NCBI GenBank assembly: GCA_045540315.1
Contig: JAZQHA010000065.1
Location: 1-64,000, forward strand
Reading direction: 5' to 3'
DNA length: 64,000 bases
Origin: CAG-557 sp045540315
GTDB lineage: Bacteria; Bacillota; Clostridia; Oscillospirales; Acutalibacteraceae
The stretch's first letter is position 1. The number at the start of each line of letters is the position of its first letter. Below are positions 26,491-35,351 of this stretch, piece after piece. The notes under the pieces were generated by a model. The model had not been told where the DNA came from, ran no database searches, and was given only the letters and a program-made list of their open reading frames with translations. The position numbers and the translations under genes are program-made.

Positions 26491-27168
26491 ATGTGGTTTT
26501 TGCAAAATGGCATGACGTTAGAGCGGGCACTCGCCGTTATAGCATCAATACTAGTTACAATTTTTATCATTTTGCCAATTCACGAGTGGGCTCATGGCTT
26601 TATAGCATATAAGCTAGGAGATAAAACTGCTAAATATAGTGGAAGGCTTACTTTAAATCCACTAAAGCATGTTGACCCTTTGGGGGCTGCTGCGATGATT
26701 TTGTTTCGATTCGGCTGGGCAAAACCTGTACCTGTTGATGACAGAAACTTTAAGAATCCTAAATTGGGCATGGCACTGGTTGCGTTCGCAGGTCCGCTTT
26801 CCAACCTGGTGGTTGCTCTTATTGCGGCAATTTGCGCAAATGCTTTGATTTACTTTAATGCAGCACTACTTTCTCAAAGTGTATTAATGTATGTCTTAAT
26901 TTTTCTATATTCATTTATTGGGATTAATATTGGGTTGGCTGTTTTTAATTTACTGCCATTTCCGCCACTTGACGGCTCAAAAATTTTAGCCGCGTTCTTA
27001 CCGGATAGAATACTATACAAATATTATCAAAAACAGCACTTGATAACCTTGGTGGTATTTTTCTTATTGTTTACAGGTGTACTATCAGTACCATTATTGT
27101 TTGCTCAAGGTTGGGTATCGCAAGGAATTTTATGGTTAGCGGAACAGCCTTTTAGTTGGATAAGGTAA
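26491..27168 (+). CDS. site-2 protease family zinc metalloprotease (M50)
   Basis: An intramembrane protease-like protein of 225 aa. The zinc site HEWAH is near residue 33 (LPIHEWAHGF), and the second conserved motif NLLPFPPLDGSKIL supplies the third ligand region. Several hydrophobic helices surround these motifs. It is the minimal YdfE/SpoIVFB-like type without a PDZ domain. ATG 26491 is preferred over GTG 26482, because the AGGTG that overlaps the GTG is the ribosome-binding site. It precedes scpA by 3 bases; the M50-scpA-scpB order is common in Clostridia. Confidence 0.9.
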   Translation: MWFLQNGMTLERALAVIASILVTIFIILPIHEWAHGFIAYKLGDKTAKYSGRLTLNPLKHVDPLGAAAMILFRFGWAKPVPVDDRNFKNPKLGMALVAFAGPLSNLVVALIAAICANALIYFNAALLSQSVLMYVLIFLYSFIGINIGLAVFNLLPFPPLDGSKILAAFLPDRILYKYYQKQHLITLVVFFLLFTGVLSVPLLFAQGWVSQGILWLAEQPFSWIR

Positions 27169-27171
27169 ACT

Positions 27172-27885
27172 ATGGAACAAATATCTTATAAGTTGGATAC
27201 CTTCGAGGGGCCACTTGACTTATTGCTACACTTAATAAAGAAAAATAAACTTAATCTCTATGACATTCAAATCTCAGAGCTACTAGCGCAGTATATGTTG
27301 CACATCGAGCAAATGAAAGACCAAAACATGGACATTTCCAGCGAGTTTTTAGAGATGGCGGCGAGGCTTGTGTATATGAAGTCCATTTTGTTGTTGCCAA
27401 AACATGAAGAGGCAGAAATATTAAAGCAAGAATTAACTGGTCAACTCATCGAATATGAGCAGTGCAAAGAAGTTGCTAAGTTGTTAGCGCAGGAGATGAA
27501 TCTTGATTTTATCTCAAGAGAACCGCAGGAAATAGCCCTCGATATGAAATACACGAGACAACATAATATTTTCGAGTTATTAAATTCTTACCTTGATTCA
27601 GTAGGCAAAAGAAAACAAAAGTTGCCACCCTCTCGAGAATCTTTTTCTGGAATCGTTTCGAAGCAAATTGTATCTGTTTTTTCAAAGGTTATTTGTATTT
27701 TGCGAAAACTCAAATCTCAACGCGAAACAGAATACAATTCACTATTTTGCCAAAGTAAGTCAAAATCTGAAATGGTGGCAACTTTCTTGGCAATTCTGGA
27801 ACTGGTCAAAGGTAAAAGAATTAACTTAGACGAGCAAAATAAAACAATAAGCTTATTGGACGGTGGTGCAAAAACTTGGAAATAA
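27172..27885 (+). CDS. scpA: segregation and condensation protein A
   Basis: The kleisin subunit of the SMC-ScpAB condensin. The N terminus YKLDTFEGPLDLLLHLIKK is the family signature, and a winged-helix C terminus binds the SMC head. Length (237 aa) is normal. It overlaps scpB by 10 bases, so the two are translated together. Confidence 0.95.
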   Translation: MEQISYKLDTFEGPLDLLLHLIKKNKLNLYDIQISELLAQYMLHIEQMKDQNMDISSEFLEMAARLVYMKSILLLPKHEEAEILKQELTGQLIEYEQCKEVAKLLAQEMNLDFISREPQEIALDMKYTRQHNIFELLNSYLDSVGKRKQKLPPSRESFSGIVSKQIVSVFSKVICILRKLKSQRETEYNSLFCQSKSKSEMVATFLAILELVKGKRINLDEQNKTISLLDGGAKTWK

Positions 27886-28427
27886 AAAAAGCAAAAGCTG
27901 CGTTACAAGCGATTCTTTTTGCAAGCGGAGAGCCTATTTCTGTGGAGAGACTTGCATCGTCTGTGGATATGGACAATGCAACCGTGGACAAGCTTATAAA
28001 AAGTCTGATGGACGACTTTGACAGAGATGACAGCGGTATTTGCATTGTGCAGCTAAGCGATAAGTATCAGATGTGTACAAAGACAGAGTGCTCGGAATTT
28101 GTCCGAAGAGCCATGGATTTGCGTCGGCATACACCACTTTCTCAGGCGGCAATGGAAGTTCTTGCCATTATCGCTTATAATCAGCCGGTGACCAAGTCTT
28201 TTGTAGAAAATATTCGCGGTGTGGATTGCTCTAGTATTATCTCGAACTTAAATGTACGGAACTTGATTGAGGAAAGAGGTCGACTCGATTTGCCAGGTAG
28301 ACCGCTTGTGTATGGTACGACGCTTAATTTTTTAAAATGCTTTGGAATTTCTTCGATTGAGGAGTTGCCAGAAATAAAAAAAGACGAAGAAACTACGTTG
28401 AATAATGTAACTTCGGAGGACGAATGA
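27876..28427 (+). CDS. scpB: segregation and condensation protein B
   Basis: A 183-residue protein with two winged-helix domains that dimerises and binds ScpA. Signatures are LQAILFASGEPIS at the N terminus, EVLAIIAYNQPVTK and the GRPLVYGTT segment near the C terminus. It starts at TTG 27876 inside the end of scpA and overlaps the next gene by 4 bases (ATGA). Confidence 0.95.
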   Translation: MEIKKAKAALQAILFASGEPISVERLASSVDMDNATVDKLIKSLMDDFDRDDSGICIVQLSDKYQMCTKTECSEFVRRAMDLRRHTPLSQAAMEVLAIIAYNQPVTKSFVENIRGVDCSSIISNLNVRNLIEERGRLDLPGRPLVYGTTLNFLKCFGISSIEELPEIKKDEETTLNNVTSEDE

Positions 28428-29068
28428 TATTTTTATATGTTTTGCTAGGGCTGATTTTAACGGCAGTTGTGCTTTTGTGGTGCCCGGTTTATGTGAGTTT
28501 CTATTTTAAGGAGACTTTAAGAATTAAAGTAAAATTTCTGTTTTTTACATTTAATTTATTGCCCAAAGAAGATAAGAAAGTTCCTAAACACGAACCAGAA
28601 ACTAATGAAGAAGTGCGCGAAGTTTCTCAGCCGCCCAAAAAAGAAAATATATTTGTATCTTTGATTCGAGAAAAAGGTCTAATAGGTTTTTTAGCTCTCT
28701 TAAAGGCTACAATAAAAATTGTTTCAGGCTCGGCCAAAAAACTCTATGAGAAAATGCATATAAAAACCTTCAAGTTGGCGCTGGTTGTCGTGGGAGAAGA
28801 TGCTGCAGATACGGCGATAAAATATGGTCAAGTCCAAGCGGTGGTTAGCGTAGCGACGAGTGTGCTGCTACGAGGGGTAGACGCTAATTCTTGTTGTGTG
28901 CAAGTAGTCCCTGGTTTTAGCCAAAAAAACTCTAGCGTAGATTTTTATGCAAAGATTTGTTTTTTCCCGGCATCTGTGCTAAAAATAACTATAGGTACCT
29001 TGTTTGACTTCGTCAAAGAGGTGTACACAAAAACGAAACTAAACCGAAAGGGTGTAGCAAATGAGTGA
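28424..29068 (+). CDS. DUF2953 family protein (YtfI-like)
   Basis: A 214-residue protein with one N-terminal membrane helix (about residues 2-22, LYVLLGLILTAVVLLW) and a soluble domain linked by a charged stretch. It is placed as DUF2953 (B. subtilis YtfI) by sequence style and its position between scpB and ytfJ. The function is unknown, though conservation in spore formers suggests a link to sporulation. It overlaps both neighbours by a few bases. Confidence 0.75.
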   Translation: MIFLYVLLGLILTAVVLLWCPVYVSFYFKETLRIKVKFLFFTFNLLPKEDKKVPKHEPETNEEVREVSQPPKKENIFVSLIREKGLIGFLALLKATIKIVSGSAKKLYEKMHIKTFKLALVVVGEDAADTAIKYGQVQAVVSVATSVLLRGVDANSCCVQVVPGFSQKNSSVDFYAKICFFPASVLKITIGTLFDFVKEVYTKTKLNRKGVANE

Positions 29069-29462
29069 GCGCTCAGTAAATAACATGGTCGATAATACTA
29101 TGGACAAAATTAAGACGTTGGTTGACGTCAATACTATCATCGGAGAGACCATTCAGCTAAACGACGGAACCGCTATTATTCCTGTCTCGAAGGTATCTTA
29201 TGGGTTTGCGTCGGGTGGCTCGGAGTTCGCAGGCAAAAAAGATAATGAGGAAAATTTGTTCGGTGGCGGAAGTGGTGCAGGTGTTACAATTTCTCCGATA
29301 GCCTTTTTGACGGTTAATCGAGAGGGTAGTATTCGAATTTTGCACGCAGAACCAATGCCATCTACGACTGAAAAGATAATCGATTTAGTACCTGATATGG
29401 TTGATAAAATTGGCTCGATGATTAAAAAGTCAGATAAAAAGTCCGATAAAACCGAAGAATAA
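29061..29462 (+). CDS. ytfJ: GerW family sporulation protein YtfJ
   Basis: A 133-residue protein of the GerW/YtfJ family. It has the conserved TIIPVSKVSYGFASGG-like stretch (AIIPVSKVSYGFASGG), a Gly-rich segment (FGGGSGAGVTISPIAFL), and a Lys/Asp-rich tail. GerW is needed for germination with L-alanine in B. subtilis. The scpB-ytfI-ytfJ-dacF order is shared with sporulating Firmicutes. An interspersed element follows the stop. Confidence 0.92.
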   Translation: MSERSVNNMVDNTMDKIKTLVDVNTIIGETIQLNDGTAIIPVSKVSYGFASGGSEFAGKKDNEENLFGGGSGAGVTISPIAFLTVNREGSIRILHAEPMPSTTEKIIDLVPDMVDKIGSMIKKSDKKSDKTEE

Positions 29463-29478
29463 ACGTTCGTGTCAACTG

Positions 29479-29670
29479 CGTTTAATAAACTTATTTTGCT
29501 TACAGCTCCAGTCCAGCCGCGAGGCCAAAGAAAATAAAATTTTTATTTTCTTTGTGAGCAGGAGCTCAACTTTCGTTGAACTCCTGCTCGGACGAAGGCC
29601 CCAAAATGGGGCCTTCGGCGCCTCGCGGCGCACCCGTAGAATAGCACACGTTTAATAATTTTATTTTACT
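29479..29670 (+). repeat. cloverleaf element, copy F, with 22-bp flanking direct repeats
   Basis: The element occupies about 29501-29648. It is bracketed by CGTTTAATAAACTTATTTTGCT (29479-29500) and CGTTTAATAATTTTATTTTACT (29649-29670), 19 of 22 identical. The outer stem GCCGCGAGGCC/GGCGCCTCGCGGC encloses CAAAGAAAATAAAA/TTTTATTTTCTTTG, GAGCAGGAGCTCAAC/GTTGAACTCCTGCTC (one mismatch) and CGAAGGCCCC/GGGGCCTTCG. Confidence 0.85.
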
Positions 29671-29716
29671 GGCATATAAATTAGCTAAAACCCTTAAATT
29701 GAAGGATGTGGCTAAT

Positions 29717-30850
29717 TTGTGTAAGAAGTTATTTTGTTGCGTAGTGGCCTGTATGTTGCTAATTTTGTTTGCGGAGAGGGCAACTGGCGCGGAGGAACTG
29801 CAATTATCAGCGGCGTCGGCTGTGGTAATTTGCGCAGATACAGGGAAAATTCTCTTTGGAAAAAATGAGTACGAGCCAAGACCCATGGCCAGCACAACTA
29901 AAATTATGACAGCATTGTTGACTCTTGAGGCTGCAGAAGGAACTGACGCAAAAGTTACCATCACTGATAAAATGGTGCCGGTAGAGGGCTCGTCGATGTA
30001 TTTACAAGTTGGGCAAGTGCTGCCCTTATCGAGTTTAGCTAAGGGTATGCTTACGGTCTCCGGTAATGATGCGGCAAACTCAGCGGCAATTGTTGTGGGT
30101 GGTACTGTTGATGGTTTTGTCGATTTGATGAATAAAAAAGCAAGACAAATTGGCATGAAGGATACACTTTTTGAGACACCTTCGGGACTTGATAAGGGAA
30201 ATCATCACTCGACTGCCTATGATATGGCGTTACTTGGAGCTTACGCCCTGGATAATAAGGCCTTCTTTGATATTTCCTCAAAAAAGCGTGTGGATGTACC
30301 TTTTTTTGAGCCAGATGAAATTCGTACTCTTTATAATGAAAATAGAATGCTAAAGCGATATGAGGGTTGCATCGGCGTCAAGACAGGATTTACTCGCTTG
30401 GCCGGACGATGTTTAGTCTCGGCGGCAGAGAGAAATAATACGCGGTTAGTTGCTGTAACTCTCAATGCGGGCGACGATTGGAATGACCACGAAAAACTCT
30501 TAGATTATGGTTTCTCAAGAGTTGAGGCCGTGTGCTTTGACAACAAGGATTATGCTGTTTTGCCGGTAGTTGGCGGAGTGGTTAATGAGCTAACAGCCTA
30601 TGCTAAAGAAAAAATCTCAATGACTATAGAAAAAGGCCAAAAAGAACAAATTAAAAAAGTTGTCGAGGTTCCGCAATTTTTATACGCACCATTGAAGCAA
30701 GGGCAAGTTGTTGGAAAAATAAAATACATGCTGGATGATAACATGCTGGCACTAAATGATTTAGTCGTCTCGAGTGATGTGGAAATACATTGTCCGCCTA
30801 AAAATATGTGGCAGAAAATTTGCGGATTCTTTAGTGGTTTATTTAAGTGA
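29717..30850 (+). CDS. dacF: D-alanyl-D-alanine carboxypeptidase (DacF-like, S11)
   Basis: An extracytoplasmic D,D-carboxypeptidase. A signal peptide (LFCCVVACMLLILFAERATGA) is followed by S-x-x-K in MASTTKIM, S-G-N in VSGNDAAN and KTG in GVKTGFT. The C-terminal PBP5-type domain ends in an amphipathic helix (WQKICGFFSGLFK). Start choice: TTG 29717 has AAGGATG 8-10 bases upstream; TTG 29699 lacks a site. The context after ytfJ and before rluB matches dacF/dacB loci of spore formers. It overlaps the rluB frame region by 4 bases. Confidence 0.9.
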   Translation: MCKKLFCCVVACMLLILFAERATGAEELQLSAASAVVICADTGKILFGKNEYEPRPMASTTKIMTALLTLEAAEGTDAKVTITDKMVPVEGSSMYLQVGQVLPLSSLAKGMLTVSGNDAANSAAIVVGGTVDGFVDLMNKKARQIGMKDTLFETPSGLDKGNHHSTAYDMALLGAYALDNKAFFDISSKKRVDVPFFEPDEIRTLYNENRMLKRYEGCIGVKTGFTRLAGRCLVSAAERNNTRLVAVTLNAGDDWNDHEKLLDYGFSRVEAVCFDNKDYAVLPVVGGVVNELTAYAKEKISMTIEKGQKEQIKKVVEVPQFLYAPLKQGQVVGKIKYMLDDNMLALNDLVVSSDVEIHCPPKNMWQKICGFFSGLFK

Positions 30851-30873
30851 TGTTTGAGAAAGGATTATATATT

Positions 30874-31587
30874 TTGGAAAAAGTAAGACTGCAAAAAATT
30901 CTTTCCGAGCGAGGCGTAGCCTCCCGGCGGAAAGCTGAGGAATTAATAAAGAACGGTTCAGTAACAGTTAATGGCAGAGTTGTAAATCTTGGTGATAAGG
31001 TTGACCCGGTAAAAGATACTATCTCAGTGAGCGGTAAGCCGATTAGTAAAAAAGTAGATAAATTTTATATCATGCTACATAAGCCTCGAGGTTTTATCTC
31101 AACTATGAGCGACGAACTTGACCGCAAATGCGTGGCTCAACTTGTGAGCGATGTGCCAGAAAAAGTATACCCAGTTGGAAGACTCGATAAAGACTCAGAG
31201 GGCCTACTGCTCATGACAAATGATGGAGATTTTGCAAATGCTGTTATTCATCCATCTCATCATATTGAAAAGCGCTACCGAGTCACTGTAAAAGCAAAAG
31301 TAACCGAGGAGCAATTAGTTAAATTAAGCTCCGGTATGGATATAGATGGCTATAAAACGCAGTCAGCTAAGGTGAATGTCGTAACACTTACTCCGGATAG
31401 GACGGTTCTAGAAATCGTACTTAAAGAGGGAAGAAATCGGCAAATTCGAAAAATGTGCGAGCAAATGCATCTGGATGTGGCACGATTAAAACGTGTAGCA
31501 ATTGGTTCGGTTAAGCTTGGTATGTTGCAGCCAGGAAAATGGAGAGAACTTTCTCGAGAAGAGCTTAGAATGTTATGGCGCAGATAA
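30874..31587 (+). CDS. rluB: 23S/16S rRNA pseudouridine synthase (RluB/RsuA family)
   Basis: An RNA-modifying enzyme. An N-terminal S4 RNA-binding domain (RLQKILSERGVASRRKAE) precedes the catalytic domain with the nucleophilic Asp in VGRLDKDSEGLLLMTNDG. The C-terminal EGRNRQIRKM is conserved. The length of 237 aa from TTG 30874 fits; AAAGGA lies 9 bases upstream. An in-frame ATG at 30847 would add nine residues but has no ribosome-binding site. Confidence 0.92.
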   Translation: MEKVRLQKILSERGVASRRKAEELIKNGSVTVNGRVVNLGDKVDPVKDTISVSGKPISKKVDKFYIMLHKPRGFISTMSDELDRKCVAQLVSDVPEKVYPVGRLDKDSEGLLLMTNDGDFANAVIHPSHHIEKRYRVTVKAKVTEEQLVKLSSGMDIDGYKTQSAKVNVVTLTPDRTVLEIVLKEGRNRQIRKMCEQMHLDVARLKRVAIGSVKLGMLQPGKWRELSREELRMLWRR

Positions 31588-31621
31588 AATGACTTAAATA
31601 CGAGACTGCACTTTCTTAAGT

Positions 31622-31781
31622 TGGTGCTGAAATTAAGCTGCATGCGGGCCGCGAGGCCACAGAAAATAAATTTTTATTTTCTGTGTAAGTAGTAGCTCAA
31701 CAAAAGTTGAGCTACTACTTGGCCGAAGGCCCCATTTTTGGGGCCTTCGGCGCCTCGCGGCGCAGCTGCAGCTTAGCACTA
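31622..31781 (+). repeat. cloverleaf element, copy G
   Basis: The outer stem GGCCGCGAGGCC/GGCGCCTCGCGGC encloses three perfect hairpins: CACAGAAAATAAA/TTTATTTTCTGTG, AAGTAGTAGCTCAAC/GTTGAGCTACTACTT and GCCGAAGGCCCC/GGGGCCTTCGGC. The A-to-C change in the first arm is matched by a T-to-G change in the other. The termini are weak (TTAGCACT on the right), so the boundaries are approximate. Confidence 0.85.
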
Positions 31782-31805
31782 GATTTAATTAAATGGTTTT
31801 ATATA

Positions 31806-31842
31806 CGAAAAAAGCAGGCGATACACCAATCGGTGTATCGCC
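31806..31842 (-). terminator. terminator of the ABC transporter operon
   Basis: A perfect 11-bp stem GGCGATACACC/GGTGTATCGCC with loop AATC. On the minus strand it is followed by TGCTTTTTTCG. It lies just beyond the permease stop. Confidence 0.85.
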
Positions 31843-31867
31843 AATCATTATTTTTTAGGAGATTTAT

Positions 31868-32653
31868 TTAATTTATATCACGTGTTCTAAGTAAGGATAA
31901 GCCGACAACTGTGAAGGCTAGAATGTATACACATAAAACTATAATTCCTTGGGTCATCTGATCTGGATTAGAGAAAACACCAGAAATAGTGTATGGAGTA
32001 ATGGAGAAATCCGAATGGAAGATATCGTGGATAAACTTATTAATCCAGTCGACTATTTTGCCCTCTAAAAAAACAAAAACTAAAAAGCTTGTTAATGCAG
32101 GTCCAAGTGAACGGAAAGTAGTAGATAAAAATACCGCAATTGCTGTATAAGTTACGATTTGCAAACCAAGGATTCCAAGGTTTTTAGCAAAGTCGTTGCT
32201 ATAATCGAAGAAACCTGGAATCGCATTATTTACAACAATTGGAGCTGTAATCAAAGATGTAACAAAAGCTAGAGCCAAGCTTAAAATGGCGAAAAATAAA
32301 ATTGTAATAAACTTGGATAAATATATGTATTCTCGGTGGTAACCTTTAGAAGCGATATTTTTAATTGTTCCGTTGGAGAAATCCGAAATAGAGAACATAA
32401 TTGCGAAAATACCAACCAAAAAGACACACATTGCCATAGAAGTAGAAAAAACCATTTGAAAAAAATTAAAAGTCATATCTTCTGGCATCATTCCGATTTC
32501 AGCCAATTCATCATATGAGGTGTTTAATATAATTGCGCCCTTAAACGCTGCAAAAGAAAGCAATGCCGAAAGAACGGTTGTTATTCCAAGAATCACCCAA
32601 AAAGAGGCGGTACGAATAGCCTTATAAATATCTGTCTGTAAAATTCTAAGCAT
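31868..32653 (-). CDS. ABC-2 type transporter permease
   Basis: A 261-residue membrane protein with six predicted membrane segments: the first at about residues 17-38, then one near 66-88, and four more to the C terminus (ILAFTVVGLSLL). It belongs to the ABC-2 family seen with BcrA/LanF-type ATPases in peptide export or immunity systems. It overlaps the 3' end of the ATPase gene by 8 bases. The substrate is unknown. Its closeness to two Nif11-leader proteins is suggestive but it has no peptidase domain. Confidence 0.85.
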   Translation of the reverse strand: MLRILQTDIYKAIRTASFWVILGITTVLSALLSFAAFKGAIILNTSYDELAEIGMMPEDMTFNFFQMVFSTSMAMCVFLVGIFAIMFSISDFSNGTIKNIASKGYHREYIYLSKFITILFFAILSLALAFVTSLITAPIVVNNAIPGFFDYSNDFAKNLGILGLQIVTYTAIAVFLSTTFRSLGPALTSFLVFVFLEGKIVDWINKFIHDIFHSDFSITPYTISGVFSNPDQMTQGIIVLCVYILAFTVVGLSLLRTRDIN

Positions 32654-33557
32654 CTTGATTACCTCCTATCACGCTCATAAAGTATTCTTCGAGGTCAACT
32701 GTTTTCTGAGAAATGGAATCAACCGTAATATTATTGTTAGCAAGCACCTTTGTAACAGCACCAGGATTATCAGCGAAATCAAATATTTCCAAAGTATTTT
32801 CATTAATTACAGAGAAGTTTTCGGTGTTCAACTCATTTTTTAAGATTTCACTTGCTTTTTGAACATTATCGACTTTAACAATCAGTCCAGCGCGGCAACG
32901 TTCATTTAGCTCTGCATCAGTAAACTCCTCAACAAGAACGCCATTATTTATAATACCATATCGAGTAGCCAGTTTTGAGAGTTCCCCAAGAATATGGCTA
33001 GAAATAAGAATTGTTAAACCACGTTCTTGATTTAATTTTTTTAACATTTTTCGAACTTCGATGATTCCTTCAGGGTCTAGGCCATTTGTGGGCTCATCTA
33101 GCACTAAAAATTCTGGTTCTCCCATTAATGTCATAGCAATTCCAAGGCGTTGCTTCATACCGAGAGAAAACTTCTTAACTTTTTTCTTACCAACATCTTC
33201 AAGGCCAACAAGTTTTAATGTTTCATCAATGATAGACTTATCTTTAGAGCCAAGCAGTTTCCACTGGATGTACATATTTTCTCTTGCACTCAAGTGAGGA
33301 ACAAAAGCTGGTGCTTCGATAACGGTTCCTATTTTTCGTCTTTGCTTATTAAGGTTTTTATCATCAAAAAGTTCAATTGAGCCGCTAGTAGGGGATGAAA
33401 GCCCAACGAGCATCTTAATGAGAGTAGTTTTACCGGCGCCGTTACGTCCGATAAAACCATATATATCGCCTTTTTTGATGTTCATGTTAACGTTGGAAAC
33501 AGCAGATTTTCGCGAAAAAGTTTTCGTCAAATTACTAGTTTTCAAGACATTCTCCAT
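32646..33557 (-). CDS. ABC transporter ATP-binding protein (BcrA/LanF-like)
   Basis: A 303-residue ABC ATPase. It has Walker A GRNGAGKT, signature FSLGMKQRL, Walker B LVLDEPTNGLDPEG and the H-loop SSHIL. A C-terminal extension of about 90 residues (AELNERCRAGLIV...) is typical of the bacitracin/lantibiotic immunity-type subfamily. The ATG follows GAGGAGG. It pairs with the overlapping ABC-2 permease; the pair likely works as a dimer of each. Confidence 0.92.
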   Translation of the reverse strand: MENVLKTSNLTKTFSRKSAVSNVNMNIKKGDIYGFIGRNGAGKTTLIKMLVGLSSPTSGSIELFDDKNLNKQRRKIGTVIEAPAFVPHLSARENMYIQWKLLGSKDKSIIDETLKLVGLEDVGKKKVKKFSLGMKQRLGIAMTLMGEPEFLVLDEPTNGLDPEGIIEVRKMLKKLNQERGLTILISSHILGELSKLATRYGIINNGVLVEEFTDAELNERCRAGLIVKVDNVQKASEILKNELNTENFSVINENTLEIFDFADNPGAVTKVLANNNITVDSISQKTVDLEEYFMSVIGGNQDA

Positions 33558-33593
33558 ATGAATAAGACCTCCTCAAATTTCATATTTATCACC

Positions 33594-33622
33594 ATTATAT
33601 CATAAAAAAGTATTCTTATCAA
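33594..33622 (-). promoter_or_regulatory. promoter for the ABC transporter operon
   Basis: On the minus strand TTGATA (33617-33622) and TATAAT (33594-33599) are 17 bases apart, followed by a 36-base leader to the ATG. Confidence 0.8.
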
Positions 33623-33857
33623 CTGGAAAGTGTAGAAGGGCGTAAATTTACTTTTTTGTGGTGTATATTGAGTTGATAATAGGCACCAGTATCACATTAA
33701 AGTTGAAAAAATATTATAACAAACACCGTGACAAAACTGAAGCACAAAGTAATGAAAGTTAAGTTTAGATATTCTCATATAAATTGGAACGTATTGAATA
33801 AAGTTACTTACTTGTTGCCCCTGTTTTTTGTTTTAGCACTTTAAATACTTATAAAAA
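33623..33857. other. AT-rich gap without recognisable gene
   Basis: Between the ABC promoter and the VanW stop I see no open frame, tRNA, strong hairpin or copy of the interspersed element. Confidence 0.5.
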
Positions 33858-35138
33858 TTATTTTAATTTATATACAGAGGACGGTAAATGTTTTTTACGA
33901 ACCATTTGATGTCCGAGATAAAAAAATTGTTCAGTCTCTGCTACAATACTGCCGTTTTTCTCTTGAGCCCATGATTTTATCTCTACACGGTCAAAGGCTG
34001 AATCTTTTGGACCATAAATTTGGCATTCTAGCACCTTATTTTTCATTTTTGCACAAATGTAAACCGGGTACGGTAAATCGTTACGAAACTTGAGGTCGAT
34101 AGTATTGTAGTCTATAGCTGCATCCAAACCATAAGGTACATAGGATGATTTATAGCTATGATTTTTTCGTTCTATTAAGGTCAAATTTGCGCGAATTGCG
34201 GCGCCAAAAATGGTAGTAGCCGCTTGGCAGATGCCGCCACCATAAGACATCACTATATCGCCGTTAACGATAGTAGCACCAGGTAAAAAGCCGAGCTCAG
34301 GGTTATTTGAATTACCTACAATTTCGTTGAAGGAAAAAATATCGCCAGGTTTAAGTACCGTCCCGTTTATTGAGTTCATCGAAAGCCTCATATTGTGGTT
34401 ACTGTTATTACTGTTTGTAGATATTGTTTTAAACTCCCCAATGAGTTGTGTTTTTTCTTTTGCGTCTTCTAATGTAGAGGTATTTTTATACTCACGCTTT
34501 TCTAGATAAACGTCTACACTTTTGTAACTCTCTACCGCTTGTCGTACTTGTGACATTACAGTTTCTCTATCCAACCTATATCCATCTCTGCCTGGTGCAT
34601 ATCTGAACATTATCTCGCTATCTGCATCAAATGTATCGACATGTGCTTCCATAGTGTAGTCATCGAAAGCGCCCATAATATGGTTGACAGCTCTTTCGAC
34701 ACTTTCGGTACTAACGTTTTTGCTGACAACAAAAGCGGCAGAGTTATTTTTGTTTTTTATAAGTTCTATGTATCTAACAAAAAGGTTACCATATCTTGAA
34801 CAGTTGTACGCTTTATTTATTACTTCATCTAAATTATATAGGTAATCGAAGTCTTTTCCAAAAAAGGTTAAGTGTTTATTTTCGCATACTACTTTAAAAG
34901 TTAAGTTTTCTTGCTCATTTTTCAATTGATTTAAAACTAAATTATAAGCTTCTGTTTTGGTTTTACCTCCCACATCAACTTGGTTAACGAAAATGCCATT
35001 ATAAATTTTGTCAGTATCTAGAGTTCGTCTTATGCAGTATTCTGCGCATTTATATAAACAAATAAGAATAATGGTAAATACACAAACATTAATTTTCCTT
35101 AATTTTATATGTGGGGGAATTTTTTTTATGCTATTCAT
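33858..35138 (-). CDS. VanW family protein with peptidoglycan-binding-like domain
   Basis: A 426-residue cell-envelope protein. One N-terminal membrane helix (about residues 17-34) is followed by a putative PG-binding_4 domain (NGIFVNQVDVGGKTKTEAYN) and a VanW domain from about residue 235. The VanW core motifs are PGDIFSFNEIVG, YGGGICQAATTIFGAAI and LDAAIDYNTIDLKFRND. The molecular function of VanW is not established. AAAGGAGG precedes the ATG. It is transcribed divergently from the Nif11-leader operon. Confidence 0.88.
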   Translation of the reverse strand: MNSIKKIPPHIKLRKINVCVFTIILICLYKCAEYCIRRTLDTDKIYNGIFVNQVDVGGKTKTEAYNLVLNQLKNEQENLTFKVVCENKHLTFFGKDFDYLYNLDEVINKAYNCSRYGNLFVRYIELIKNKNNSAAFVVSKNVSTESVERAVNHIMGAFDDYTMEAHVDTFDADSEIMFRYAPGRDGYRLDRETVMSQVRQAVESYKSVDVYLEKREYKNTSTLEDAKEKTQLIGEFKTISTNSNNSNHNMRLSMNSINGTVLKPGDIFSFNEIVGNSNNPELGFLPGATIVNGDIVMSYGGGICQAATTIFGAAIRANLTLIERKNHSYKSSYVPYGLDAAIDYNTIDLKFRNDLPYPVYICAKMKNKVLECQIYGPKDSAFDRVEIKSWAQEKNGSIVAETEQFFYLGHQMVRKKHLPSSVYKLK

Positions 35139-35289
35139 AATTAACCTCCTTTAACATCATACATACTAAATTCGATTTTTACTTATGCTATTTCTTTATT
35201 CTTAAAAGATAAATCGCACCAGTTTAAAGCTCGAATTGCACTGTTTTTATGTCAAAACAAAAAAATATTTAAAAATACATAAAATAATG

Positions 35290-35318
35290 TTGACACAAGT
35301 TAAATTTTATGCTACAAT
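35290..35318 (+). promoter_or_regulatory. promoter for the Nif11-leader operon
   Basis: A consensus TTGACA (35290-35295) and TACAAT (35313-35318) are 17 bases apart. The first ATG lies 33 bases downstream, behind AGAGGTGA. Confidence 0.85.
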
Positions 35319-35351
35319 GGTGTCAAATTGTAATGAAAAGAGGTGATATTA

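Noticed and set aside
29566..30156. 196-residue minus-strand open frame ending in GAPRGAEGP
   Set aside because: It runs antisense through dacF into copy F of the interspersed element. The Arg/Gly/Pro-rich end is the translated outer stem, as also seen at 58884-59435 and 61948-62196.
31600..31867. Flanking direct repeat around copy G (AAATG..ATACGA on both sides)
   Set aside because: The match needs gaps and is in AT-rich DNA, so chance cannot be excluded; not counted as a target duplication.
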